Assembly: GCF_024139115.2 (NCBI RefSeq)
Contig: NC_085140.1
Coordinates: forward strand, 102,002,988-102,066,987
DNA length: 64,000 bases
Source: Armigeres subalbatus
Lineage: Eukaryota; Arthropoda; Insecta; Diptera; Culicidae
Reading direction: 5' to 3'
The notes beneath the pieces are model-generated. The model searched no databases. It was not told where the DNA came from and saw only the letters and a program-made list of their open reading frames with translations. The number at the start of each line of letters is the position of its first letter. The stretch's first letter is position 1. The translations under genes and the position numbers were made by a program. Positions 54,746 to 64,000 of the stretch are shown piece after piece.

Positions 54746-55968
54746 ATACAAATGAATTACAAATTTCTTCAAAACTCGAGAAAAGGTCGAACAAATGGAA
54801 CCAAATCTGGCATGTGGCGGTTTCGGAAGGGAAGATATGTTTCTGTGGTGGTTCGATACCCCTCCCCCTTCTGGAAAGGGGGGCTCTCATACAAATGAAA
54901 CAGAAATTTCTGCATAACTCGATAATTTTAGGCGAAACCAAGTTCGTCGGTGCTGCTAGTGTCTTATATAAACCTTTTTCACAATATTTACTTGTTTGAA
55001 CTGATAATTTTGCTGCGATAATCTACAAATGTCACGTCATGTGTTTTTACCTGGAAACTTATTCTAAGCATCCGGAAAAAACCTGGAAAAATCAGGGAAT
55101 TTTGTTTTTACTGACTTCATTATTCCAATAGTGAATAGTCAACTTGAAGAATTGGCGGACTATTGTTGGCTAAAAAATACAATTGGCCGAATTGGAAAAT
55201 AAATTTCGAAATGCTGCTGAACGGATTAAGTAAACAAAAATATTCAATTAGTCGGATTATTTCACTGATGATTTGTTCAACAAATCGGAAATTATTCGGA
55301 ATGATCGCACGTCAGATAATTCGACTAAAAATAAATAAACTGAGGCTATCTGGGGTATGTTGATTCGGTGTCGCAGATTCAAGTCAATTGAAAGTCATTG
55401 AAAAATAGTCATCTGAGCAAATTATTGAACTGCATAATGCATTATGCGAATAAGTTTACTAACTCTGATTCAGAGATTGACAAAAAGACTATCTTCATAA
55501 CTGATGAAAGTATGTTTGCTTCGTCTCATAATAAAGGCCCAAATTAATGCAACCGCTTCGACCAATCAAACTTAATTTGTGTTTTTATTATAAGAACTAT
55601 TAACCTTACAACAGTGTCCCAGTATAGAAAAAGTGAAACGCAAGCGATTTGTTTCTATGTCACTTATTTAGTGAGCTCGTTCCACTTTATGTTATCTATT
55701 TTCAGAATGTTGCATCAAAAGCGATATTGAATGATTTAGAATCGAATTTATTTCTTAAGGACATAGTTGGAAGAGTACCACAATGGCAGTCAAAATGGCA
55801 CCGGACCTTCTACGGGTCAACCCCACACCTCCCGCGCTCCTCTCCCATCAACATTCGAATTTATCGAACAGCTTCGAACAAAAGTTTAATATTCAAATTA
55901 CTAACCTGTTCACAGCATATTTATTCACTTCCCGTGATAATGAACATGTTTATCCACTAACTAATAAC
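54746..55968. other. Unassigned, 54746-55968
   Basis: 54856-54899 is the second GAAAGGGGGGCT copy. 55072-55110 has AACCTGGAAAAATCAGGGAA, like the ends of the element at 41187. No gene recognised. Confidence 0.4.
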
Positions 55969-56485
55969 TAGGGTGGTTCAAAAAATAATTTTGCTCCGCC
56001 ACGCTCAGTCGAATATGATTTATAATTTGGGTGTCATCCGATGGTTTGGGCTGGTTTGAATAGAAGCTTACCGTGCACATGTCGTTTCAGGTATGTATGA
56101 CAGTTGATATGTCGAGGTTGAATTAAACATTATTCTGATTCTGGCACTCCGTCATTGGGCGATGGCGAGAAGGGGGGGACACCATATGACTGGAAGAAAT
56201 ATTCAAGAGCTTTAACTCCATAGACAACTGTGATATCTATCGCACCAGGGGCAAATACTTTGTCTAGTCTAGTCTACACTATCGCACCAGGGGCAGATGC
56301 TTCAAACAAAAAGTGTGACATGGGGGTGAGTGGGGTATAAAATGCTATTTTTGCGTTACGAAATCAATGGAACTTTCCTGCGATGCGGTTTTCGTTCAAT
56401 GAAGTCTCTGGAATGTTGTTAAGGAATCGAGTTATTACGGAATCGAGTGTGCGTGGTGGTGCTGGGTCGTTTTTGAACCACCCTA
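55969..56485. mobile_element. TA-flanked MITE with GGGTGGTTCAAAAA ends
   Basis: TA at 55969-55970 and 56484-56485 flanks 513 bases with ends GGGTGGTTCAAAAA and TTTTTGAACCACCC. The interior has a repeated TATCGCACCAGGGGCA (about 56238 and 56281). No transposase. Confidence 0.85.
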
Positions 56486-58149
56486 CTAATATCCTTTGTT
56501 TTTTATAAATACGACACCAAAACTACTACAGTATATGACTGTTTTTATTGTACCAATACTTTCAAAGCTTTGTTTTGGTACTCAACCCACCTTCACCTTA
56601 AGTTGCTTTGATTACCGACAAAACTTTAAATATTTTAAAGCACATGACTTTCGAATCTTGAGCTTCTACCTAATGGCGTGGAAAGGTTAGAAAAATTTCT
56701 CACCAATAAACTGTAATCAGATTGAATTTTCTCGTGCGCTAATTTGTGTTCATTCTCAGACGCGGAGAATGAAAGCATTCGTATCGTAGTTATATGTGCC
56801 CTAGCGGTGACGATACCTACGTAGTAATCACATCAGCGCCTAATCAAATTCTAGTCCCACCAATGAACGGCAATGGAAAGGACTCCATAAAAAGGCTCAC
56901 GCGTGCTTTCTCCAATAGGGAAGCACGAAAAATAGAGTCAAACGAATCCAATCAATGTTTCGCGCCATTTCTTCCCGGCGCCTTCAAAGAAGGCCACGGT
57001 TTCTTCGTGTCGTTGTCGTCGCCGCCTAATAAGAAGCACATCCTATTCCCATATGGATGGAGGAGAGACGACTTCCTGCGTCGCACCACCACCTGAATAG
57101 AATTACACACAGAGTCACAGACGAGACAGGGCAGAGGATTTGCAAAGATGATGGTAGTGTAAAAACGCGACGGCTCCCCTCTCTTGTCTAATCCTTTCCT
57201 GATGTTGTTCGACGGTGGAACATATTGCATTGCACGTTCGTCTGCTGCAGTTTTCCGATGTTCATAGATGAGTTACGGATGATGGAACGTATATTAGAAG
57301 TACCGTGAATTTGAGTTGATTTGATCAATGTTGACAATATTTCCCGATTGACATTCAAAACGGTCTGAATGATTGGAGAATATGTATCTTCGACATTCGG
57401 AATTTGAAGAAAGATTAATCGATTGTTAATCGACGGTACCTACGGCACCGGACCAACAAGAATAGACTCCCAAAAGTCGGAACGAGTTCGCGCAGATTCT
57501 TCGATCACGTCTAGACTGCGCTAAATTTAGAAGAGACCACTTTCTTCTAACTATAACACATCTGACGAATCTGATGCGACTATGTTGCGACGAAGTATAG
57601 CTGACTAACCGGCGATAGTGGGGGAATAGACGGGGAGTGCTATAAAAGTGGGTAAAGTTTCATGTCGGAGGTCGACAGTAAAAAAGTAGAGATCTAAGGT
57701 GAAGATGGTGACAAAGTAAAGAAAATGTTGTGCTTTACGTTTTGAATCAGTTTTTTTTACAGATCATGTTTCAAAACAGAAAAGGTAACAAATAGGAATA
57801 ACAGTTCACTTTTTAGCTTGGCTTCAGCCTGATGTCGTGTACTTCGCGAACAGAAATCAATCAGGTTTTTATTACAAGTTCAGTTTTATTATATGACGGC
57901 GTAGACGTCATTCGGAACTTCTGTTGAATTTGATATTTAATTAGCATAAGTCCCCAGATTTTTGTCGAAGTTTCTAAGATGTTTTGATTGGATTTCCTGT
58001 GGAATTCCAGAAAGTCCTGCAAATAAAGCAGATTTTTTTATATCCAGTTAAAAGTACGTCGTTTAATTAGTCTTTGCGGACTTATTTCTTTTATTGCTCG
58101 ACATTCATACTGGAACTTGGCATGCCTTCCGAGATTAATTTATTAGCAT
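56486..58149. other. Unassigned, 56486-58149
   Basis: 56780-57240 is less AT-rich and has overlapping frames on both strands (100 and 92 codons) without known domains. CTATAAAAGTGGG near 57640 is a good TATA-box match but no start site can be tied to it. An undetected exon or promoter is possible. Confidence 0.3.
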
Positions 58150-58172
58150 TATCTCACTTATTTTATTTATCA

Positions 58173-59355
58173 TCAGACTAAGGCCGGAGTGGCCTGTGCT
58201 GCACATAAAAGACTTCTCCATTCAGCTCGGTTCATGGCTGCACTTCGCCAACCACGCAGTCTGCGGAGGGTCCGCAAGTCGTCCTCCACCTGATCGATCC
58301 ACCTTGCCCGCTGTGCACCTCGCCTTCTTGTTCCCGTCGGATCGTTGTCGAGAACCATTTTCACCGGATTACTGTCCGACATTCTGGCCCACTGCCCGGC
58401 CCACCGCAGTCTTCCGATTTTCGCGGTGTGAACGATGGATGGTTCTCCCAACAGCTGATGCAACTCGTGGTTCAATCGCCTCCTCCACGTACCGTCCGCC
58501 ATCTGCAACCCACCATAGATGGTACGCAACACTTTCCTTTCGAAAACTCCCAGTGCGCGTTGGTCCTCCACGAGCATCGTCCAGGTCTCGTGTCCGTAGA
58601 GAACTACCGGTCTTATAAGCGTTTTGTAGATGGTCAGTTTGGTACGGCGGCGAACTCTATTCGATCGGAGCGTCTTGCGGAGTCCAAAGTACGTACGATT
58701 TCCAGCCACTATGCGCCTCCGAATATCTCTGCTGGTATCGTTATCGGCGGTCACCAGTGAGCCCAAGTACACGAATTCTTCAACCACCTCGATTTCGTCA
58801 CCACCGATAGAAACTAGTGGTGGGTGGCTCACATTGACCTCTCTTGAGCCTCTTCCTATCATGTACTTCGTCTTCGACGTGTTGATGACTAGTCCAATCC
58901 GTTTAGCTTCGCTTTTCAGTCTGATGTAGGCTTCCTCCATCCTCTCAAAGTTACGTGCCATGATATCAATGTCGTCGGCGAAACCAAATAACTGGACGGA
59001 CTTCGTGAAAATCGTACCACTCGTGTCAATCCCTGCCCTTCGTATTACTCCCTCCAAAGCGATGTTGAATAGCAGACACGAAAGACCATCACCTTGCCGT
59101 AACCCTCTACGGGTTTCGAAGGGACTCGAGAATGCCCCTGAAACTCGAACTACGCACATCACCCGATCCATCGTCGCCTTGATCAACCGTATCAGTTTAT
59201 CCGGAAATCCGTTTTCGTGCATTAGCTGCCATAGCTGGTCCCGATCGATTGTATCATATGCGGCTTTGAAGTCGATAAATAGATGATGTGTGGGCACGTT
59301 GTATTCGCGGCATTTCTGCAATACCTGACGTATGGCGAACACCTGGTCTGTGGTA
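58173..59355 (-). pseudogene. RTE-like reverse transcriptase and C-terminus
   Basis: The frame is open for about 394 codons. In order from the N-terminus it has HHLFIDFKAAYDTIDRDQLW (first catalytic D), FETRRGLRQGDGLSCLLFN, LFGFADDIDIMARNFERM (catalytic D-D at about residues 140-141), GLVINTSKTKYMIG (thumb side), then EEFVYLGSLVTADNDTSR and, near the end, ARMSDSNPVKM and ARWIDQVEDDL. The reaction is target-primed reverse transcription of element RNA. Upstream of GERSTTDQVFA the frame is broken by the 1.2-kb insertion and resumes at 60610-60720 (YKVLSQILCRRLTPIAREFV). The part present is otherwise intact, so this copy was young when interrupted. Confidence 0.88.
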
Positions 59356-60564
59356 GAGCGTTCACCCATGGGGGCAGCAGGGACCATGTCCAAGGGCTTG
59401 ACGACCCCTCCCCAGCAGTCTGTGAGTCAGGGAGAACTGCCTAGGGCGTGGTGGGATTTAGCAGTGGGCTCTGCTAAAATCCCTCCCAAAAAACCACAAG
59501 TGCCCGTAAGCGGACTCTATCAAAGCGACTGTGTGCCGCTTCAAAAGCACAAGCCCAGGGAGGGAGTGCCAACTGGCATGTGGAGTGTCCCTACTTCGGT
59601 AGGGTAGTGCGTGAGCTGCTTCGGCAGGGAGTGAGTGATCTGTTTGTGCTGAGGCAGGAGTGTCACAGCGAGTCGCCGCCGCTATGGCAGCCTCGAAGCG
59701 CAGCAGAAGTCTGAGTATGGACTGCACATGCTAAGGTAAGAGTGTCGTAGCGTAGCTACCGCTATCGACACCTCGAGGCATGGCAGTGGAGTGTTAGAAT
59801 AAGTTGTGGAGTGTACCTACTTCGGTAGGGTAGCGCGTGAGCTGCTTCGGCAGGGAGTGAGTGATCTGGTTGTGCTGAGGCAGGAGTGTCATAGCGTGTC
59901 TCCGCCGCTATTGTCACCTCAAAGCGCAGCAGAAGTCTGAGTATGGACTGCACATGCTGAGGCAGGAGTCGAGGTATCCCATCGACACCTCGAGGCATTG
60001 CAGTGGAGTGTTAGAGTGAGCACCTGAAAAGGGTCACATGGAGCGAATGGTCTTTGGAGAAGCTGCTTCGGCGGCAGGGTAGCAGTGGGTTGTACCCACA
60101 CACCTACAGTTGTGCACATGTGGTGCATGGGGAGTGTCCCTGCTTCGGCAGGGTAGCGTATGGTCTGCTTCGGCAGTGGTGTGATTGATCTGCTCGTGCT
60201 GAGGCAGAGTATCGTAGCGCAATATCTGTAGGCCCAGGCAGTTACCGCTATTGACACCTCGAGGCATGGCAGCGGAGCGTCCGGGAGAGCATCCAAGTAA
60301 GACTCAAATGGAGTGAATGGGGTGCGAGTCAGTCTCGCGTGGGACGAGTGCCTGTGTGAGCGATAATGAGTGAGTACGCTTAGTACTGCCGTCCCCCCAG
60401 AAGTAGTACTGCGAGGTAGTTCCTGGGGGAAACGATGGTGGAGCCCAAGGGAGTTTAGTCGGTATTACCGGTATGGTCGAGTCCGACACTCCAGTACACT
60501 TCCGTGTGGTAGTTTGGCAACTACAATGCACGTGTACTGGGTTAGTGTGTAAATGCATTCTCCC

Positions 60565-60599
<35 letters not shown>

Positions 60600-60609
60600 G
60601 TTCACCCAT
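59356..60609 (+). mobile_element. Polyadenylated retroinsertion with internal tandem repeats
   Basis: GAGCGTTCACCCAT is duplicated at 59356-59369 and 60596-60609. The insert (59370-60595) ends in 27 As at 60569-60595, so it came from a polyadenylated RNA by target-primed insertion. It has no long reading frame. Units starting GTGGAGTGT..CCTACTTCGGTAGG recur at about 59580, 59805 and 60129, each followed by GAGCTGCTTCGGCAG, TGTGCTGAGGCAGGAGT and CACCTCGAGGCAT. It could be a non-autonomous retroelement or a LINE copy with the coding part deleted. Confidence 0.85.
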
Positions 60610-60720
60610 AAATCCCGCCTGGTACTGCCCCACGAACTCTCTTGCAATTGGTGTTAGTCGACGGCATAAAATTTGGGAGAGTACCTTGTAGGCGGCGTTC
60701 AGCAATGTGATTGCGATTGA
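60610..60720 (-). pseudogene. RTE-like RT, N-terminal piece beyond the insertion
   Basis: The minus strand reads ITLLNAAYKVLSQILCRRL, then PIAREFVGQYQAGF, the RT block that precedes GERSTTDQVFAIRQ. It rejoins the frame ending at 59356 exactly when the retroinsertion and one target copy are removed. The element's 5' truncation point is at 60720. Confidence 0.85.
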
Positions 60721-60743
60721 TATCTCACTTATTAACCTTTAAT

Positions 60744-60825
60744 TTTTGCCTTTCTCGTACAATTCTAAGTGTACGTAAGGCTATAATATTGCTTCAAAAA
60801 CAAAATTTTGATAGGAGGCCCGGTT
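60744..60825 (-). repeat. Interspersed repeat end, CCTAGCGGTG family, inverted
   Basis: TTTTTGCCTTTCTCGTAC, then GTACGTAAGGCTATA is the complement of the right end of 44426-44790. Confidence 0.65.
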
Positions 60826-60839
60826 TAACCTTCAATTAA

Positions 60840-61301
60840 CTTTTGAATATTTTTTTTTATTCCTTTATTTTTATTTTATAGGCACTCTGTGTTACTCAAC
60901 CGCTACTGTGCCGAGATCTACTGTGGTATTCTGTAGCCAGAATCCACACAGAATCTGTTTTTAGATTTTTCCATTATTCATTGTTGTTGTCGTTGCTGGT
61001 CCATCTCGTCGTGAGTCCATTGTGTCCGTTTTGTCCATGTCGTGTATCCAATGATCGTTGCATTGTCCGGTTGCCATTTATCCGGGTAACGTTGGAGGAA
61101 TGCCTCCGAGAAGAACAAGTTGTCAGTCGTCATCAGGCAGCCGTGACGGTGAGGCGTGCACCCCAATACGCCACTGCATAGGCTGCCCATCCGGCGACTG
61201 ACGAGGGTTTTGGTGGAGGGGCTGGGAATCGAACCCATGACCATTCGCTTGAAAGGCGAACGTGTAGCCAACTACGCTACGGGACCCCCCCTTTTGAATA
61301 T
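60840..61301 (-). mobile_element. tRNA-Glu-like headed SINE with target duplication
   Basis: CTTTTGAATAT at 60840-60850 and 61291-61301 flanks a 440-base insert on the minus strand. The head (about 61216-61288) has GTAGCGTAGTTGGCTA (box A-like) and TGGGTTCGATTCCCAG (box B). It retains a perfect TTCGC / GCGAA anticodon stem around CTTTCAA, giving anticodon TTC. The acceptor stem does not pair, so this is not a functional tRNA. The body runs to an A-rich tail at 60851-60880. It is a different family from the Feilai-like SINEs. A 97-codon frame in it is incidental. Confidence 0.85.
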
Positions 61302-61559
61302 AGTGGTGTCTAATTGAATGCCTCGCTTAGACTGCTACCCTATACTCGATCAGAAGTCAAAAAGAGTCCGTTTAAAATGCCTACATTAATGAAAAATTGG
61401 TGGAATTAAATGTAGTTGTGCTGACTCGCCTTACGACAAATAAAGGCATTTCACTAAATGAGTTGAAATAATTTTCTGTTCTAAAATATGTTAGAAGTTA
61501 AAAGCTTCTCGAAAATGCCACTGATTCATATTCTTGAAATATTGAGTTCCAGAAGTTAC
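61302..61559. other. Unassigned, 61302-61559
   Basis: Nothing recognised. Confidence 0.4.
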
Positions 61560-61770
61560 TTCAGGGATTCCTAAAGAAACTTCAGGAGCAATTCCAGGAC
61601 GAACTTCCGGAGGAATTCCTGGAGGAACTTTCGGAGGAATTCCTGGAGGATCTTCTGGAGGAATTCCTGGAGGACCTTCCGGAGGAATTCCAGGAGGAAC
61701 TACCGGTGGAATTTCCTGAAGAATTCTCGGTGGAACTTCCGGAGCAATACTTGCGGGAACTTCCGGAGAA
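61560..61770 (+). repeat. Degenerate GGAGGAATTCC tandem tract
   Basis: GGAGGAATTCCTGGAGGA words recur at 15- and 30-base spacing. The inner GGAATTCC is palindromic. Minus-strand translation is an S, G, N-rich artefact (SSGNSSGSSS). It resembles the less regular tracts at 37370 and 49350. Confidence 0.8.
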
Positions 61771-62689
61771 ATTTCTATGCCGCCCTACCGCATCCACCCG
61801 TCGCCAACGGTGTTACGCCACCACCGCTGGTTTTTTTTATCACGCCGCCGCCGATTAAATTTTATTCGGCGCACCTTCGACTTCCGGATTTTCCCGGAAG
61901 TGGCCAGAAGTAGAATCAAGATCTAAAGAATGTTATCCTACATTTTTGTCATGGAGTGTTATGAAGTTTGATATGTCGCTATGTATGTATGTCGCTACCC
62001 ATAAACCCCGCATAGTAGTATTGGTTTTGTTGTGATCCGCTCGTCTCCGATATTTATCAAAATATTCGCTTCAACATCGTCCGAAATTACTCACCGCTGC
62101 CTCAGTCGCATCATTCCAGCTCATTGCATCTTTAATCGTCGAAATCAAGTCCATCGCCACAGGTAGGATAGTAGAATTTGCATTAAATTCCGAGTCGGCT
62201 AGAGTGTGGTTGACACAAGACTGCGCTCCCATTCGACCACCCCCGTCCCACCTCGTCGCTCTCCACCTGTTGTGCTTGATGGTGAATGCACATCCGAGCA
62301 AAAATTGTCTCCGATACCTCCGCTACCACCTCCGAAAACCGAATTAAAACAAACATTGTCAATTGGTATACACGTTCATCGAAGGGTAAAATAAACATCT
62401 CGTTGCTGCTGCTGTTCTCATTCCATCATCCAATCCCGAAACAACCCACAAAGTTTCACCGATGTGATTTGCGTTCTCCTGATTCGACATACATTCATCG
62501 TCCACATCAACATTGCAGACAACTTAGGTAGTATAGTAGTGTTAGATTGAAACAGTGCTTTTCCGCTCACGATTATCGTTCACCTGTCATCTCGCTATCA
62601 TCGTTCTTACTGGTGGCGCCATCTGTCTGTCAGCGTCGGCATCATTAACATTTTAACCCTTGCGTGGCAGTGTAGTCAAACATTTCACA
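61771..62689 (+). other. Unassigned; right part likely 5' leader of the CR1-like element
   Basis: A CGCCGCCGCCG-type stretch near 61840. From about 62000 the composition is more balanced and leads into ORF1, so a 5' untranslated region of a few hundred bases is plausible. Its start is not visible. Confidence 0.4.
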
Positions 62690-63566
62690 ATGCTGTGCGT
62701 CTGCGAAAGTTGTGCAAACGAGTTTCCAGAAAATTCCGTTGTAAAATGCGGTGGTTTCTGTTCTGCTCGTTTCTGTCTCAAGTGTTCCAAAATAGATGAG
62801 ATAGTCTGCGCAGGAGTCTCCATTAATCCAAACCTATTTTGGATGTGCAACGCTTGCAGCAAAATGATGGAGAACGCGAGATTTAAGAATGCTTTAGTTT
62901 CTTCGAACGCAGTCAATACGATTGATTTCAACTCGATGAAAGACGAAATTCGCCGCAGTGTTCTCGACGAAATCAAGTTTGAAATCCAAACCAATTTCAA
63001 GAAGTTGATCGAAGCAGTGCCAAAAACCCCAGTCCCTGTTTCAACCCCAATATTTTCGGCCCGGGAAAACGGAAGCGAGAAAATGACGGGAAATTTGAGC
63101 CGACTCGAAGAGATTATCTCAGGTACGCCGTGGTACAGACAACTCCGCTCCATCAACCTCTTCTGCCCCCTCGAGCGACAGCGATATATTCTGGTTATAC
63201 CTGTCCGACATTTCATCTGATACCCCTGATGAGTGTGTTGCGGAACTAGTTCATCAAAGAGTAGAAGCTGTTGATTTGAAAGTCATAAAACTGGTGCCCC
63301 GCGGGAAAGATGTCCGATCATTGAGTTTCGTGTCTTTCAAAATTGGGATGCCATCAAAATTCAAACACAAAGCCATGCTACCATCTACATGGCCTTCTGG
63401 AATTTCTTTCCGTGAGTTCGAAGAAAGAAACGCTACACGTAAGGTTTTTTGGAAACCGCCTCTCCAATCTAGATTGGAGAGCGTCCCGAACATCCAGATC
63501 GAAACGACAACCACAGAGCCGAATTCCTCCGTGACGCAGCATCTGCATCATCCCCCTGCAGTTTAA
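62690..63566 (+). pseudogene. CR1-like ORF1 with an N-terminal zinc finger, frameshifted
   Basis: ATG at 62690 gives MLCVCESCANEF, KCGGFCSARFCLKC and NPNLFWMCNACSK, a PHD-like cysteine-rich finger with pairs at about residues 5/8, 20/24, 29/32 and 52/55. A coiled-coil-like stretch follows (MKDEIRRSVLDEIKFEIQTN). After a frame change near 63125-63140 the text is SDIFWLYLSDISSDTP, then VDLKVIKLVPRGKDVRSLSF and STWPSGISFREFEER. This second domain is common in ORF1 of CR1- and I-type elements. It would bind element RNA. The stop is at 63566. The start at 62690 rather than 62660 is chosen because the finger begins there. Confidence 0.7.
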
Positions 63567-63628
63567 CGGAATCGTCGCCGACTACACTAATAAGGCCACT
63601 AACTTCGAACGGAAATCAACTGAATTCC

Positions 63629-64000
63629 ATGACACTGTATTATCAGAATGTAAGAGGGCTGCGTACCAAAACCAACGAATTGTATCTTAAGTTGTCCAGC
63701 TGTGACTATGATATCATAGTCCTCACCGAAACATGGCTTCGCCCTGACATTTCCAGTTCCGAATTTGCATCCAATTACTCTGTTTTTCGCTGTGATCGCA
63801 ACGCAGCTACAAGTAATTTAACTCGCGGCGGCGGAGTACTTATTGCAGTGAAGGAAACGTTAAAATGCACATCCGTTAAACTAATCGACAGTGACCATCT
63901 TGAACAAGTTGCAGCACGCATCAAACTACCCTCCTCTTCGATCTTCGTCTGTGGTATCTATCTCCGACCAAATTCCAGTCCGGCTCTTTATTTATCTCAC
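63629..64000 (+). CDS. CR1-like ORF2, endonuclease start, cut by the window end
   Basis: ATG at 63629 opens a frame that runs to the last base (124 codons). It reads MTLYYQNVRGLRTKTNEL, then CDYDIIVLTETWLRPDIS, then NLTRGGGVLIAVKE and IFVCGIYLRPNS. The N near the start, the E of T-E-T-W and the G-G-G-V block are conserved in APE-type endonucleases, which nick target DNA for retrotransposition. No stop is seen, so this ORF2 may be intact outside the window. The gap of 62 bases after ORF1 is normal. Clade (CR1 rather than Jockey) is inferred from the ORF1 finger. Confidence 0.78.
   Translation, partial: MTLYYQNVRGLRTKTNELYLKLSSCDYDIIVLTETWLRPDISSSEFASNYSVFRCDRNAATSNLTRGGGVLIAVKETLKCTSVKLIDSDHLEQVAARIKLPSSSIFVCGIYLRPNSSPALYLSH

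Larger units (their letters stand above)
58150..60733 (-). mobile_element. RTE-like non-LTR retrotransposon, 5' truncated
   Basis: TATCTCACTTATT at 58150-58162 and 60721-60733 flanks an insertion on the minus strand. The 3' end is at 58163 with an ATAAATAA-type tail. The 5' end is cut within RT at 60720. A second retroinsertion (59370-60595) splits it. RTE-clade features are the simple-repeat tail and the C-terminal A-R-M..R-W-I-D-Q-V block; a JAM1-like relationship is inferred. Fragments of the same family are at 20430/29050, 32661 and 51700. Confidence 0.85.

Noticed and set aside
57640..57652. TATA-box promoter of a gene on the plus strand
   Set aside because: A single TATA match in AT-rich DNA with no start site, open frame or exon following it.
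60978..61271. 97-codon minus-strand frame as a small gene
   Set aside because: It lies wholly inside a SINE and has no known domain.
61216..61288. Functional tRNA-Glu gene
   Set aside because: Anticodon arm and box B are good but the acceptor stem does not pair, and the segment is the head of a 440-base SINE with its own target duplication.
1..64000. Endogenous viral element (flavivirus-, rhabdovirus-like) as sometimes found in Aedes
   Set aside because: I looked for polymerase, helicase or nucleoprotein motifs in all frames and saw none; RT motifs all belong to retrotransposons.

Overview
This window looks like repeat-dominated chromosomal DNA from a culicine mosquito (Aedes-like; species not determined). 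The grounds are a short GT-AG intron in the one clear host gene, two tRNA-headed SINEs that look like the Aedes Feilai family, Jockey (Juan-like), RTE-like and CR1-like non-LTR retrotransposons, a tRNA-Trp-primed CsRn1-type Ty3 element, and many small terminal-inverted-repeat (TIR) elements. There are no bacterial or plasmid features. Family names rest on motif recognition, since no database search was possible.

Layout. 1-6.7 kb: a 23-bp satellite (A, about 0.54-3.97 kb), a reverse-transcriptase scrap and unassigned DNA. 6.7-13.2 kb: a second 23-bp satellite (B) with EcoRI sites in most monomers. 13.3-16.6 kb: a CG-rich foldback, a MITE with a 14-bp target duplication, and three TTAA-flanked MITEs. 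17.3-17.8 kb: the only convincing host gene, a two-exon TPPP/p25-alpha-like gene on the minus strand. 18.6-19.2 kb: a possible 5' exon of another gene. 20.4-29.2 kb: a nest of transposons: an RTE-like fragment split by an LTR element, itself holding a hAT-like MITE and a Ty3 element, which in turn carries two TIR insertions. 30.0-33.6 kb: a damaged Jockey element interrupted by an RTE 3' end. 33.8-34.2 kb: satellite A again, inverted. 34-40 kb: AT-rich low-complexity DNA. 40.5-43.5 kb: one TIR element inside another. 44-50 kb: interspersed repeats, a Feilai-like SINE, two foldbacks and an isolated exon-like segment. 50.4-54.0 kb: a TTCTCACT-type tract split by a 2.65-kb TA-flanked TIR element. 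54-58 kb: MITEs and unassigned DNA. 58.15-60.73 kb: an RTE-like retrotransposon split by a polyadenylated retroinsertion. 60.84-61.30 kb: a second type of tRNA-headed SINE. 62.7-64.0 kb: the 5' part of a CR1-like element that runs off the window.

Working together: apart from the TPPP-like gene, nearly all coding sequence belongs to transposons, and most of it is broken. The most informative structures are the target-site duplications, which give a relative insertion order, and the two 23-bp satellites, which share unit length, a core octamer and hairpin potential but differ in most other positions. The long open frames across the satellites come from stop-free monomers and should not be read as genes.
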